Shown here: piece by piece, positions 35,542 to 48,769 of the stretch | Position numbering within the stretch: position 1 is the stretch's first letter | Layout of the letters: each line of letters starts with the position of its first letter | DNA from: Taxillus chinensis | Taxonomy: Eukaryota > Streptophyta > Magnoliopsida > Santalales > Loranthaceae | NCBI GenBank assembly: GCA_023512835.1 | Contig: CM042085.1 | Location: 411,148-475,147 of the forward strand | Length of the DNA: 64,000 nt | Reading direction: 5' to 3' | Translations under genes and position numbers: made by a program | Notes under the pieces: model-generated | The model's input: only the letters and a program-made list of their open reading frames with translations | What the model was told of the DNA's origin: nothing | The model's database searches: none

Positions 35542-37918
35542 CTCACATTCTTCTTTTTTCTCGTCTTCATTGTAAAATATTAAAACTTTTCATGTATAAA
35601 TTCAAAAAGGATTTTTGGAATATATTTATTACACTTTATTTGATGATTAATGATTTCACACCCATTTGTGGATTGTTTAGGGTTCTGTGATCTTGGATGT
35701 GCTTTTGTATTCCATTTTTTGTATTACAGAGATGTGCATTTGGTTCTGTGATCTCAGGATGGACACGGAGTTGATCTACCAGAACCCTTTATGAGAGGTC
35801 TTTCAACTGCATGTTTGCCTGGAAGAGCTCAGATTGTTCATGACACTTCCTTGTGGTCCTCTGATTCATCAGAGGTGGCTGAAAATCCTTGTGGAGATCT
35901 AGTTTTTTACCTGGACGGAGCCCACAGTCCAGAAAGCATGGATGTTTGTGCCAGATGGTTTTCTAGTACTGTGAAAGTAGCCCCACATCCATTCTCTTCG
36001 ATTTCTAAGGTGGGGTTTGTCAAGGAATCCCCTGGGAATGTGCATGTCCAGCATGAAAAAGGGAATAATGAAGACTGCAAAAAAATATCGAAGCAGGTAA
36101 AGAACACGAACAAAGAGATGCAGTGTTTTAGTTGAAAGTCTCAATACTCCTATGCTACTATTATCTTGCCCCTCTCTTACTATGTATTTTTATTTCTGAT
36201 TTTACATTATAGATCCTCTTATTTAATTGCATGGCTGTACGAGAACCACAAATTTTGCTCCCTCGGCTTGTGAATACATGTGCTTCCTCAGGTATTATTT
36301 CTTAAAACACCGTAAGATAGTGTGATTTGTTGAAGTGGATTCCCACCCTTTTCTGGATTTACTAGCCAGTGGTGATTTTAATGGAAGAGGAGATGTTATG
36401 CCAGTACATCCTCTTCCAAGCATTTTACTTGTGTTTGTCTTTTTTACCTTGGAGCATATTTTAATTAGGATGGCTTAGCTATTGTTAACTTTAGCGGTGC
36501 CTTTCCAAGTTATCTATGATTTACTACTCAAATCTCATTTAACCTTTCGCACTAATTGAGAACCTAGTTGAACTCCTTACGGATCCAGCTTATATCTCAT
36601 TTGATTTTATAAGAAACTAGCTATAATGGAAATAGTTTAGCTTAGAGTTTTTCTTCCATCATGGTTTATGGGAACCTGAATCTTGATTCTATACTCTGGC
36701 AGACATGCATAGGCCTAGTGTTCTTGTTTCATTTTTCTATATGTAGGCCTAGTGTTCTTGTTTCATTTTCTATATGAGATTAGCGATTTGATGGCTTTGT
36801 CCTAACTTCCTTAGGTACCCATTTTTCAAAAGCGCTCTTTGTTCCCAGCATGTCATCATATAATAGGGTCATTTCTGGTTCCTCTATTGGTCCTTCAGAT
36901 AATTGTAAGGACTTATCATGGCAATTTAATCTCCAGAGAATATGGGAAAAAGTAATTCATGGTAAAGGTGAGCTCTTCCTTCCCGCCCTTACTGTTTTCT
37001 ATAAAGCAAGCATGCTTCCGAATTTTTATTAAAGATTCTTAGGAAGCATCCCATATGAATGGAGTTACAGTGTCCCACAAATTTTGGTGATGAATAATCA
37101 CCCAAAAGTTACACCACTCACGGGGATAACCCTAGGACCATTTCATGTCACTCAATGAACAAAGCCTCATTGGGAAGGAAAACTTTGTAAAGTACTCATT
37201 AATTTTTCTTAAACACAGCCATAGTCCTATTTATGGTCAAAGGACTTGGGCTCGAGCAAGAAACATAATTTTCGTAGTTTAAGACTAAAATATAAAAAAA
37301 AACTTCAATTCTACTTTTGTAAATGGCTCATATTGATAATTGAGTAATAAAGTATTGGATAAAATAAAATGATTGGACAATAAAGTAAGCTATAGTAAGC
37401 AATTACGGATTTTTTTCTGCAATATATATATGGGGAGCTAATAGTGCTTTACTTTGATTTAATTTCCTTGCAAAACAGATACCTTGCCTGACAAGATTAC
37501 CGAGATGGATTACTTAAAGGTCCCGCTTTCTCATAAATTTCTGAATGAGAAGGCTTCTCGTTGCCATACAACAGAGGAAGCTTCAGTTAGCAGTATAGTT
37601 TTTCCTTCATTGCTATTAACTATAAAGTGGTTGAGAAATTGTGTCAGGGAGCATCCTTCCTTAAAGCTTCAGGTAATCATAATCTTGTTTTGGATATTTA
37701 AGTGCTCGCGTGTAAACTCAGCCTGTGTAATCAGGCAAAAATAAGATAAAATTAAAAACTATGATTTTAGTGCAATTTGGTGATAATATTTTAGTTCCTG
37801 TGACTTTGACAACCTTCTTGAATTTTTTGCTCAAAGAGAAATGACTTCCTATTCGCAGGTTTTGGTGACTGGGTCGTTGCATCTAGTAGGAGACGTATTA
37901 AAGCTGATAAGGAGATGA
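29716..37918 (+). CDS. FPGS: Folylpolyglutamate synthase, probably mitochondrial
   Basis: Adds glutamates to tetrahydrofolate, retaining folates in the cell for one-carbon metabolism. Sixteen exons: 29716-29866, 30383-30594, 30989-31054, 31542-31651, 32191-32251, 32414-32497, 33657-33713, 34327-34387, 34495-34541, 34700-34777, 35202-35366, 35758-36096, 36213-36291, 36815-36961, 37479-37672, 37859-37918. They sum to 1911 nt and stay in phase, giving 636 aa, close to Arabidopsis FPGS. Landmarks are the nucleotide-binding [14 protein letters not shown] (exons 3-4), [61 protein letters not shown], and the terminal [19 protein letters not shown]. The first 50 residues are basic and Ser-rich without acidic clusters, as in an organelle transit peptide. 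An in-frame stop (29704) precedes the ATG. The exact N-terminus and exon 1 splice are the least certain parts. Confidence 0.93.
34005..34180 (-). mobile_element. SINE-like element in FPGS intron
   Basis: On the minus strand this roughly 175-bp piece reads from 'gcactttgtgatggcaaatg' to 'gggagccttgtgcactagat' and ends in 'acgaccattttttt'. The 3' part and T-rich tail resemble plant Au-type tRNA-derived SINEs. A degenerate B-box-like stretch ('ggggtctaagactc') lies in the middle. No clear target duplication was found. It sits in the intron before the GITSLG exon. Confidence 0.5.
35478..35526. repeat. (CT)n microsatellite in FPGS intron
   Basis: Uninterrupted CT tract of nearly 50 bases, followed by a short (AC)n tract. 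Confidence 0.95.
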
Positions 37919-40378
37919 ATAAAAAAACCGACTTTGAGGCCATTTGAATAGCGAGCAATTGTCCTGTGACGTAGCAATTGTCAAAGTGCCAAGATGTGTT
38001 TTTTTCCTCAAGCTAATATATGTGCTAGAGGTGATGATTTATTGCATAGAATATAAAATTGTTGTATGACTACAAACAGTTAATAAGAATTATGCATGGG
38101 ATAGAGTAGACTGCTTATTGAGTTTGAAAATCTATGTAGATTGAAAGCTAGTCCATGCACAATCATTGCAAAATGTAAACGTGTATTCCAATGAAGAATT
38201 ATTTTACTCCTTGATTCGTTGATTGGACATTGGAGGGAGTAAAATTTAATTCTTTTTAATTTTTGATTGAATATTTTTTTTACTTTTTGTTTCTATAAAT
38301 TTACCTCCATGTTATTGGTATTCACCAATCGTCATGTTTAGCTTGGTTAAATATGACTCTTTAAAACTTATGGCATGTCATTTATTGAAAAATTATGAAC
38401 AATGACCTTCTAACTACTATAATTATCTTATGAATCTACACAATTTGTTAAATTGACTTCTTTGTCTTATTTAAATTTATAATCTTGTTTGTAATTTGCA
38501 TTTTAATATTATCCTCACAAGAAAAATGACAATATGAATACAACATGAATGCTTTGTATGCGGATGATTGTCACATAATATAAATGTAACTTAATTGAAG
38601 GGCTTGAAATTCCAGCGAAATGCTCAACCAACCTCCTGCTTCCCAGGTGCACCACATCCTCACCACTTCCATGTTTCTCTCACGTGGCATCTCAAAATCA
38701 CGCTCCCAAATTATTTCCATTCGTTTGAAAATATGAGGGTGAGTTAACGAGAAAATTAACATTATTTCATTGATTTTATTATATCAATCTATATACATGG
38801 ATAATATAATAATAATAATGCAGGTTTTATGTTTACTCAAATTACGAATACTTTAGCATATCACATGGGACACGTTTGACCATGGTATTTAAAACTTTTT
38901 CTCTCGCAGCCTTCAAAAAGAAGTAACATTTTTTTAATCAATGTTATTATAACAAAAATAAAACAATGAACAAAGCCATGACGAAACAATTACAAATTTA
39001 AGAGGCGATATATAGACATGGCTCTAAACAATGAAAAAACTAATGAAAAATAAAATAAAACTTTTGAACATCTCTAAATAATTTCTGAATTTGAATACTC
39101 TAGAAAATGTTCCTAGAACCGCCTCTGGCCGGAAGAGCTGTTGGTAAGAAGTTTTTTTTTAATGCTGGCACATAAATCTTGGGATTGATAATGATGTTTT
39201 TTTAATCCCATAATCTGGATGCTTTATGCAAGTATTGGTAAGAAGACCACGATACATGTTCTATTTGATATAATAAGGTTACGCTATCTGGCAAATTTAA
39301 TGAATGAAATGGTCTTTTGTCTATGGTCACACCTAAAAGCTTGGAATTTTGCTTGATGCTAAAATTATTGACATTGATTTTCTGCGTTATTCATTTTCTT
39401 GATAAATCGACGTGTAAATAATGTTTTTCGATTGAACAATTCTGAAACTGATGACTTGACTTGCATTTAAAATATATACTAGTTTGTCGGCTTCAGTGCA
39501 AGTGCAAATTGGATGCAAGTGGTGCCACTCGTGGTAGAAACAGTATGAACAGACGCCATTGTTTCAGTGAATTTGACATTCTATATTCCTAGCGAGGAAT
39601 GGGTCTCTGTTAGGACCATTAATATTATTGCAGAATGGGATGAAAACAATATTGAAAACTTGCACTTTGTCCTACCTGGTACTTACAATATTGGTACTTA
39701 AAACTTGCATCTCATCAAAATACGCATATATGATTTATGATTTGTTCAAGAAGGTAAGTGTTTTCAACAAAAAATGTTAAGAGGCTAGGTTGCAGAAAGT
39801 GTACAAAGTCCCAATATTGGATTTGTGGTGTTTGTTTGAACTGTACTCTTACAGTACTTTGTTTTAACATTTTGTTTGTGTTCATAGCAACTCATACGCT
39901 ATCTCCAATTTCTTAAAGGCAGGCATTTAAAATGGGAAATTAACGAGTTAAGGTGGGGAAGAACCGAAGCCGTGGCAGGCCATGTGGATTATATTGCAGC
40001 TCTGTGTGTGATGTACTTTTAGTCAGATTTTAAGGGTAAAATTCTTTTACTTAATTTAATAATTGGTGTCCTTTTATTTTCTCGTCGGCCACTGCTGCCC
40101 AGAACTGGTTCGCCGCCGCCTTCCCTGACGGCCTCTCCGAGCCCGCCATCGTCGTTTCCCTGAAGGAGACCCTACCGCGTTTGATCTCTCTCCCGCAGCG
40201 TCGAGTTCTGCGCACGGCACGACGACTTGCACGTTCCGATTCCCCTCCCTCTGTCTCGTCCATAAATTTGTTGCGCGGGAAGGAATTTTTTTTATTTTTT
40301 TATTTTTTTATTTTTTACGAAGTAGCTACTGTACACATTGTAAGTGTAACACTACAACAAAGAAGCCATGTTATGTAG
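37919..40378. other. Intergenic region between FPGS and ARP
   Basis: Includes the FPGS 3' UTR and then AT-rich DNA. The second copy of the dispersed repeat is at about 39745-39905. 40080-40270 is GC-richer and could be the ARP promoter and leader or part of an unrecognised divergent transcript. Its minus-strand frame of 70 aa has no family match. Confidence 0.5.
39745..39905 (+). repeat. Dispersed repeat, copy 2 (partner at about 4940-5125)
   Basis: Similar to 4940-5125 in the same orientation, including 'atttgtggtgtttgtttgaa', 'ctgtactctt', 'cagtactttgtttt' and 'catagcaactcatacgctat' (the other copy has 'catacgttat'). Confidence 0.7.
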
Positions 40379-43300
40379 ATGGCATGCACCACTTCTTTTC
40401 TCCTGTGTCCACGCGTCTATTCTGTGTCCTCGTCCAGTGTCCCAACCAGCGGATACTTCGTTTCTTCACCTGCGGTCGCAGCTGTGCGCCTCTACCGCAA
40501 TCCTTTCTGGTACGGTATTGTCTGGTCTCTCTCTCTCTCTCTCTCTTTCCTTTATTGCGTTCGATGACGGGGCTAGGGTTTCATGGTCTTCGTCAGAGTG
40601 TCGTTTTGTTCGTCGCTTCGGTAATCTTAAAACTAAGCCCAATCTTGTTTTCTATACTTCGGAACATGTATATTTCGTCAGTCTTTGATTTTTTTTCCCC
40701 AAACTTTATGTTTGGTTTTCGAGACATGGAAAGCGCTGAAAGAGTTTCCAATATGGGATTAGGGTAGGTGTTGATTTAGTTTTTTAAGAAATAAAATTGC
40801 ATCAGCTAAACCAAACGTATATACTACTGGGTATGTTTGCAATTTTTTTAATGTAATTTATTTATTATTAAATAATGTTCAAACTTAATCTCCTATGGCA
40901 ACATTCCTCATCATTAAATGGGTTGATTCCTTTGATCAAATTTTTGTAAGAGTACTGTCATTTGATTATTTTATATTAATAAATGGTTCCTGTAATTTTC
41001 TAAAGGACTTGTTGTTGTATGCGTTGTCGTTATTATTCTTATTCTTCTTATTATTACTGAAGGGATGAAGGTTGTAATTCTCTAGCAAAGTGACTATTTT
41101 TCGTCACTCCAGGAAATTCTCTTGTATGAAAAAAAACACACATTTTTTGAAAATATGTTACATACCCAAACCCTTCAGTTTTAGTTGACTGATAACTGTG
41201 CAGCTTTGCAGTAATTCCAAGGCCATTTGAAGGAGTGTCTGTCTGGTCGAAACAATTACCAGTAAATTGTAAGCAGCTCCTTTCGAGCAATAAAGGAAAG
41301 GAACCACTGAGATCAATGAGTAATAAACGGAAATCCAAGCTTAGTGTTATCAAGGTTTTGATTCTTCATCATAATGATATCTAGTTTAGTGGGCAAGAGA
41401 TTCCCCCCCCCAATACGAGCTCGCACACTTGCACACACGCTAATTTCTATTTATTGGAATATATAGGAAAATGTGGTGAAGAGTGAATTAGTTGGTCTTC
41501 AAGGTAGTGCTGATGGCCCTGAAAAAGCTGAAGAAATGACAGTTCAGGAACTTCGATCAAAATTAAGGTGAGGGCAAGTATGTTGCTTACTCTAAATTGT
41601 GCTGTGTGCAGTGGCTTTGGGGATCCCTCGGCATTTATATTTAAAAAACTACCACAGTAGGGAAGTAGTTGCTCGAATCTCATACGCCTTAAATTATGAA
41701 AAAGAGTGGCCTACTTAATATTATTTTATTTTATTGGTAAATCATGATTCTGGTTAATGCTATTTTTATCTAGTGCCAAAATCTATCTTATCCGATTATC
41801 CCTGTACTTTTCAATCTTACATATTTTTGCAAGCAAGTTACCAATTTGTGTCAAAATGCCAATGTTGTTGATCCGTATGAAAGACTGTATGCAACTACAT
41901 ATCTTATAATTTTAACTTTCAGGAGTGTTGGGCTGCCTACTAAAGGTTGCAAACGGGATCTTGTGTTGGCGTTTAAGTGTTTCTTGGAGAATAAAATAGC
42001 TGGTATTGTATCTGACTTCTATTTTAAACTATATATCGATTAAATTTAGAAGCAGTAATTGTTCTGCAGGAAGGAGTTGGTAAAACTTTTGGCTCAGAAT
42101 TAAATAGACGAAGTGTTTGTATTAGGTGTTGAGCTGTCAATTTATCTGAAAAGCCGATTAAAAAAACAATGAAATGGAATATGGATGTAATAATTCTCTT
42201 TTTGCATTCAATATGTGCAGGCAATAATTCTCAGATATCAAATGAACAAGTCTCCTCTGGGATGGCACCAACATGTGCTTCGAATACTTCATTGGAGAAA
42301 TCTGGGTTTCAAAGGGCTAAGAAAAAGGCAAAACAGGATAATGTTAAGACTAATAATGTTAATAACACTGCAGATGGTACTAGTGACCTTGGTACTTTGA
42401 AGTGCTTATCTTATATCATTTATGTGTTACTTCTACATATATTTTTACTAAAAATATTTCTACTCCTTCCCCCAAGGGTATGTACTTAAATTGTTACTAT
42501 ATATGCTTATGGGGGTGAACCGATTCAAAAACAGATTATTAATTTTTAATAGTGACTGTTGGCAGGCAACAGGACCTCTAGTGTGAAGAGCAAAATAAGT
42601 GAAGGCGATGGTCCTGCCAATATAATCGATTCATTTATGCATCAAACTGAGCCTTGGGCAGTTCTTGCGCACAAAAAACCACAGAAAGATTGGATTCCAT
42701 ACAATCCAAGAATCATGAGACCTATTCCTCTTGCTGGCAATAAGGAGTCTGTGAAGCTAATGTCTTGGAATGTGAATGGTTTGAGAGCCTTGTTGAAGTC
42801 GGAAGCAAGTTCTGCATTACAACTGGCACAGAGAGAGGAGTTTGATGTCTTATGTTTGCAGGAAACTAAGCTACAGGCAAGTATAGTTTCTTTCCCGTGT
42901 TTAACTAAGTGGCTAGTTTGCTTTACCTCAGGGCATATATGATGAATCACTGGAATCTGGAAGAGGATTGCCTAGGAGAATCAAGCAGACTTTCTTAGTG
43001 TCAGCTACCTTAATATAAATTATAGAAGTTATTAGCATGTTTTTGTATGATATAAGCAGGCAGGATAACTGAAGATGTTGCACCCATGTTCGTTCTCGAC
43101 ACTTGAATATATTATTTGGATGGTTCTTTAACTGTAGCCCTTGGCCCCCTATCTGGAACAGGGAAAAGATGTTGAGGCCATTAAGAAGAAGCTTATAGAT
43201 GGTTATGACAATAGCTTTTGGACCTGCAGTGAATCCAAGCTTGGTTACTCGGGTACTGCTATTATCTCAAGGGTATGGTTATTCTTTTTATCAGAGCAAT

Positions 43301-45161
43301 GGGGTCATCCACGCTGTCACTTTCTTTTTCCTTGAAGCCTGACTTGTGCTATATGTTCATCATATTACTTTTTATTGATCCTTGTAATCCTTTAAGCTAT
43401 ATTCTTTGCCTTTGTATTCTTCTAAGAGTACCTTTTGATGCACTTTACTCTTTCTAAATGGTTTATTGTTGTCACCAATTGTCTCAGATAAAACCTCTTT
43501 CAGTGCGATATGGCTTAGGCATAGCAGATCATGACGGAGAAGGACGCCTAATAACAGTAGAATTTGATACATTCTATTTACTAAGTGCATATGTTCCTAA
43601 TTCTGGAGATGGTCTGAAGAGATTGGTAAGTGTAATTATTATTTTTTTAGTTTGGTAGTAATGGAGTTGCACTTGTTCATTATCAACATAGTATTGCTCA
43701 AATGTTGAAGAGTTGTTTTCTGCTTTTTCTACATCATGTTATTTTGAAGTCATAATAGTTATTATTAGACTAACAATTATGCCTTTTTTTACTAGTCTTA
43801 CAGGGTAAAAGAATGGGATCCTTCTCTTAGCAGCTATATGAAAGTAAATGCGCGTGTTTTCCTAGTCTTTGTTCTAACCATTCTGTATTTTGAAAGTATG
43901 CAGTGATTCTTATTCTTGTTTCCTTCAGAATAAACTTTTGTCCAATGCAGGAGCTGGAAAAGTTGAAGCCCGTCATTCTGACCGGTGATCTTAACTGCGC
44001 TTATGAAGAGATAGATATCTTTGATCCCGCTGTAAGTAAGCTGGATCTCGGAATTTACTATTTTCACTGATAGTTGCATTAATATATTTATATCAAAGAA
44101 CCCACATTCCAAGCAAAGAATACTTGAATTACCAGTTCTGGAATCAGTCATTTGCCTTGCATACGAATTTATGTTTATACCAGGCCTTATTTAAATTGTT
44201 AATTTGCTGTGTGAACATGGCTTGGTTTATTCCTTTGGTTAGTTAATGGAATTTTCCTAAAATCTTGCTAGAATTTTTAAATGTCTTCATTCATTTAAAG
44301 GGCCTCCAAACAATGATAAATGAAAATTTCTACTTGTAGTAACTGCGTTGATTTTTTTTACTGGTTCTGAACTTTTTAATATTTTTGGAATAATATTGGA
44401 TACTACTGTTTTCTCCTAGACCAATGGTATAAAGGCACTCAGATGCTTTTTGGTGTAAATTTAACTCTATTTACCAATGAAAACATAACTAAACAGGCGG
44501 ACGTTTGTTATTTACTCTTTTGTAACACTTACTGAAGCATGACTTTTGCGACAATTGGCAGGGAAATAAGAAAAGTGCTGGATTCACCAATGAAGAAAGA
44601 GAATCATTCGGGTCGCAATTTTTGGCCAAGGGCTTCGTAGACACCTTTAGAAAGCAACATCCTGGTGTTGTTGGTTATACTTACTGGGGATATAGGTTTG
44701 GAGCACGCAAGACTAACAAAGGTAATCTCATCTTTGAATTGTTGTGATTTGTTTCCGTTTGTTTTTTCTTTGCCTGCATGGTCATTAGTAAAATATATTT
44801 GACATCTGTCTGCATCGATTAAAGACTGCTTTGAAGTTTTCAGAATTTTGTTACACGATAATGCTTCTCCATTAGACATGACTTCGATTGAAGGCTGTTT
44901 TGAGGTTTTTGAAATTTTGTTACATAATAATGCTACCGCGAGCATGATACCATTGTAGTGATTTCTAAAGAATCTGACAACGTAGAATGTACCAGTACCA
45001 TTCGTATTATATGATTCGTTGTAACCAAAATTGAAACAGGATGGCGGCTGGATTACTTCCTTGTCTCAGAATCTATAGCTGATAAGGTTTATGATTCATA
45101 CATTCTTCCCGATGTTGCTGGTAGTGATCACTGCCCTGTTGGCCTAGTTCTCAAACTCTAG
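40379..45161 (+). CDS. ARP: DNA-(apurinic/apyrimidinic site) lyase/endonuclease ARP, SAP plus EEP domains
   Basis: Class II AP endonuclease of base-excision repair, probably in chloroplast and nucleus. Exons: 40379-40509, 41204-41354, 41467-41567, 41923-42002, 42221-42391, 42566-42876, 43162-43272, 43488-43625, 43796-43843, 43951-44031, 44562-44721, 45040-45161. They total 1605 nt in phase, 534 aa; Arabidopsis ARP is almost the same length. The N-terminus ([15 protein letters not shown]...) is Ser/Ala-rich like a chloroplast transit peptide. A SAP DNA-binding motif lies near 117-150 ([20 protein letters not shown]). The catalytic domain (about 275-534) shows [68 protein letters not shown] and SDHCPVGL, keeping the family's Glu, Asp-Asn and Asp-His residues. 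Intron 6 begins CAG|gcaagt, a GC-AG intron. Its acceptor is taken at 43161; one at 43137 would add eight residues in frame. Confidence 0.93.
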
Positions 45162-47392
45162 CTTTGACAGTGCTACCGTATGCAACCGGCACACGCCTTG
45201 GATTGGTGTTTCCCCAAACTAACTCCACCGCCGTTGAAGTGATGGGGCACAGAGGTGTGAGGTTTTGACATTGTCGGTTGCCACAATTGTTAAGAATTTA
45301 TTGTAGTTGCTATATTTGAGAGATTTGAAGCGCCAAAAAGGTTTTGAAACTATGTAACGCCCCGTTCACTCCCTGAAGCAAAATTATTTAAGATCCTAAT
45401 GGCCAAATAAACTCGCCTAGTCCAAAAGCCAGCAAATAATTATTTAGCCATCTATAATAAAAAATGATTATATGTCCCCAGATCAATAGTCGTGGCTGAA
45501 AAGGCGGCCATGGAGATTCTATGGGAAATTTTTTTCTGGTCTGACTAGCTTTACTGTAATTACTAATTAGCGTATTTAATATCTCCTAAAACCTAGCTCT
45601 CAAACTATTTTAGTGTTCAGACACTCCTTTCTTCACCAATTGGATTGATTATTGAGATTGTTGAGGGATTGAACATTTATCTTATTAAAATAAGATAAAA
45701 TATAAAAAGTATAAAAGTATACTACACCAAAATATAAAATGTTGACGTGTAGTGAGTTATACCGAAAGTAATGATATCTTATAATGAATTGCGGCCTTTT
45801 TCAAACAAATGATTCCTTCAATCACGTGAAAGGAAAGAGATGGTATGACTCTAATTACAAATGGTCGATTGGTCCACATGCCAACCATAAAATTTCAATC
45901 AGACGATGATATTACAAACGGTCGAATAGAGTTTTTTTTTTTTAAATCCTTTTAATATAACTCATTTTCTAATTCTATTCAAAATCTCCTAAACGCTATA
46001 TGTAGTGTAAAAAAGCAAAAAAAAAAAGCAAAAAAAAAAACACCATCCAACGATGTACTATTTCACGTGTTACTTTTGGACTGGATGGATCTTGAAGCTT
46101 GAAGTAGGTACATAGATGAAGATTTTAATAAATGAAAATAAAAAGAATATTATGTATAGCATTAGATTTAATGCAATGGATTCAAAATGATTAGTGAGCA
46201 TATCTATGTTAATATAAAAACTATCCTAAATTAGAGTAAGTTGGAAATGGTTAGTGAGCAACTAAAGGGGTTTTACCGTAGGCACAAAGATTAAGGAATG
46301 AGAGACGTCGTCGTTCGAACCTTGATAGCAGAAACCACTGTCCATTGCAAGGTTTTATGCATCCTTTCCTTGGAGTCATAAAGCGCCCGTGAACCTGCTC
46401 ACAAGCTAGACCTGTTTTGGGTCTCCCACCGTAATGATTTACCGACCAAAAATTGATCCCATTTTGAAATGGAAAAATCTGAAGTCACAGCCTGCAAAGT
46501 ACTTCAGAAATATATGTCACCATCAATCCATTTTACATTTTACATGGTGTACTAAGGACTCAGGCATAATTTGCATGCAACATTTTTGGATGCAGCATGA
46601 CGGTTTGGATTATCTTGCAAACATGAGTTGGGGGGTCACTGCACTAACTTTCAATGTAGTAGATCTGTCATATTGCAGTTGTGACTTGTGAGAGTGACAA
46701 CTGAAAGCGAGAGAAACAGAGAGCAAATCAGGGTTGGAAAGGCTTCAAATAAGTCATTCATGAAGACCAAGACGGGCTTCATCATCTCTCCCTCAAAACA
46801 AAACACTTTTCGGGTTCCATTTTTCTCTTTATTCAATTCACTTTGCGGGGCAGATTCTTCGTTCTTTCCAACAGAACTGAAATCTTGAGTAGGGGAAGAC
46901 AGGTTTTGATGGAGCAGTTGAACGATCCTCGGATCTGCCATTCGAGGTACATGAATCTGTTTCGCAGTTTGGGTTTGCTTTTATTATGTTCCGCCGAAGT
47001 AATTAGAGTTTATAAACACGTCTACGCTGTAGCCAAATCAAATCAATCAACAGTTTACATTTTCTTCTTCTATTGAGTGTTTGGTTGGTGGGGTCAGTTC
47101 GAAGTTGGTTAAGTTTAGGGAAGAAGCTCTTCATTTCTGGTGCAAATTCAAAATCAGGGGAAACATTTCGAAGATCTATTATATCATTTGTATTACTTTT
47201 GAGTGAGGGGGTTGATTTTCTATTTCCAAACTCAGATATATATATATATATATATATAATATGAACCATCTTCACATTCTATTTGAGTTTTATTCAACAT
47301 CAAAGCCAATCAAAAATTAAATCAGTCCAAAGTAGTTTATATACCTAATTTCAATGAGAACTAAAATAAAATAAAATCATTAATTAGTGGTA
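45162..47392. other. Intergenic region between ARP and the glucanase
   Basis: ARP 3' UTR, then AT-rich DNA with an A-rich patch at 46010-46045 and a (TA)n at about 47236-47258. Short open frames at 46434-46941 match nothing known. 'tgtaacgccccgttc' at 45354 resembles an LTR terminus but no partner end was found. Confidence 0.5.
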
Positions 47393-48723
47393 TTATGATC
47401 TACTGCTCCACGCAACATCCAGAAGCCTAAAAGAGAAAACCAAAAGTAGTGTGAGAGACATACTCCCCCAAATAAAGGGTGATTTTCTCCTGACGCCGAC
47501 GGAGACGGTGGAGAAAGCAGGAATCCGCCGACCGGGCAAGGAGGAGACAGCAGGCGCCGTCGCCTTAGATGGAGGCGATGAGCGGGGACTGAAAGCCGGA
47601 GCTCCGGCCCGAATCCGAACCCGCTTGTTCACTCCTTCCGTGAAATTGATAGCGTATTTCTGGGATTTGTTGGGGGAGAAGAGTCCCCAGTGCTTCTCCA
47701 ATTCCGGCATTTTCCGATCCTCGTCGAACATCGAAAACGCGTACGCCTCCAGTCCCTTCCTCCGAACACCCCCGCCGACTCGCCGGAACAAGCTCCGGTA
47801 ATAGAGCGCCGCGTTTTCGGGCGTCGCGGCCGTCCCTCCGGCAGACGGCCACCCGCTCTCCGACACCACAACGTCGACGGCCCCACCGCCTCCGGCCTTC
47901 TCGATCGCCCACCGGAGCGAGTCGACCATGGCGTCCAGCAGGCAACGGTACTCCCGGTCGCCGTCGGCCACCACGGCGGAAGTAGCATTGCACAGCGCGT
48001 AATCGAGGCGGATGTTGCGGGCATCGCCGGCGTACGCGAAGTACGGGTACACGTTGGCAAGCAGGGGGGCCTCCCGGGCGGCAAGGAAGTCAACGACCTG
48101 GTCAAAGACGCCACGGATGGCGTCGTGGAACGTGCCGGCGGAGGGCGGGAAGGAGGTGGCGAGGACGGCCATCTGGACGGCGGTGGTGACCTTGGTGCGG
48201 TTGGCAAGGCCGAGCTTGGAGATGGCTCGGTCCATGTTGCGCATCGCGCGAAGGAGAAGCTTCGCGCCGGCGGCGGCGGAAGGGCTGGAGGGGCTGAGGG
48301 CTTCGTTGCCGACGGCGATGTAACGGAAGTTGACGGTTCGGGTGTAGTTGGCTATGTTGGCTCGGAGCCACGAGGCGGCGTTGGGTTCGCCGGAGGCGAT
48401 GTAGTCGAGGGCAGAGTTGGGAACGCCGACGGTGAGTTCGATGCCTGAGTTGGCGAGTGCGGCGAGGGCTTCTTGGTTGGGGTCGTAGATGCGCATCCTG
48501 GTGATGTTCTTGTGCTTGAACATCTGTACCACGTCTCTCGCTGGCGGCAGGTTCCTTCCCAGCGTACCGTAGCAGACCCCGATTGCGGCAGCTGCCACCG
48601 CCGAGACATATTAATTCAACAAGAACAACGTCGGAATCAGTCAGTCAGTCGCATGTAAAAGAAGCAAGAAATATTAAGTAGATGTAAGAAAGTCGTTCGT
48701 TGTCTGACTTCAAGAACATACAC

Positions 48724-48769
<46 letters not shown>

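Noticed and set aside
40051..40263. 70-aa minus-strand open frame upstream of ARP
   Set aside because: GC-rich promoter/leader composition explains it; no recognisable domain.
45354..45370. LTR-like terminus 'tgtaacgccccgttc'
   Set aside because: No partner terminus or target duplication could be found downstream.
46255..46330. tRNA-like B box ('gttcgaacc') with a weak A-box-like stretch
   Set aside because: No cloverleaf could be formed by eye; at most a SINE head, not a tRNA gene.
46651..46941. 96-aa minus-strand open frame starting MADPRIVQLL
   Set aside because: No homology recognised and no gene context; left as intergenic.
47690..48448. 252-aa plus-strand open frame opposite the glucanase
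   Set aside because: Shadow of the GH17 coding sequence, which has both catalytic motifs on the minus strand.
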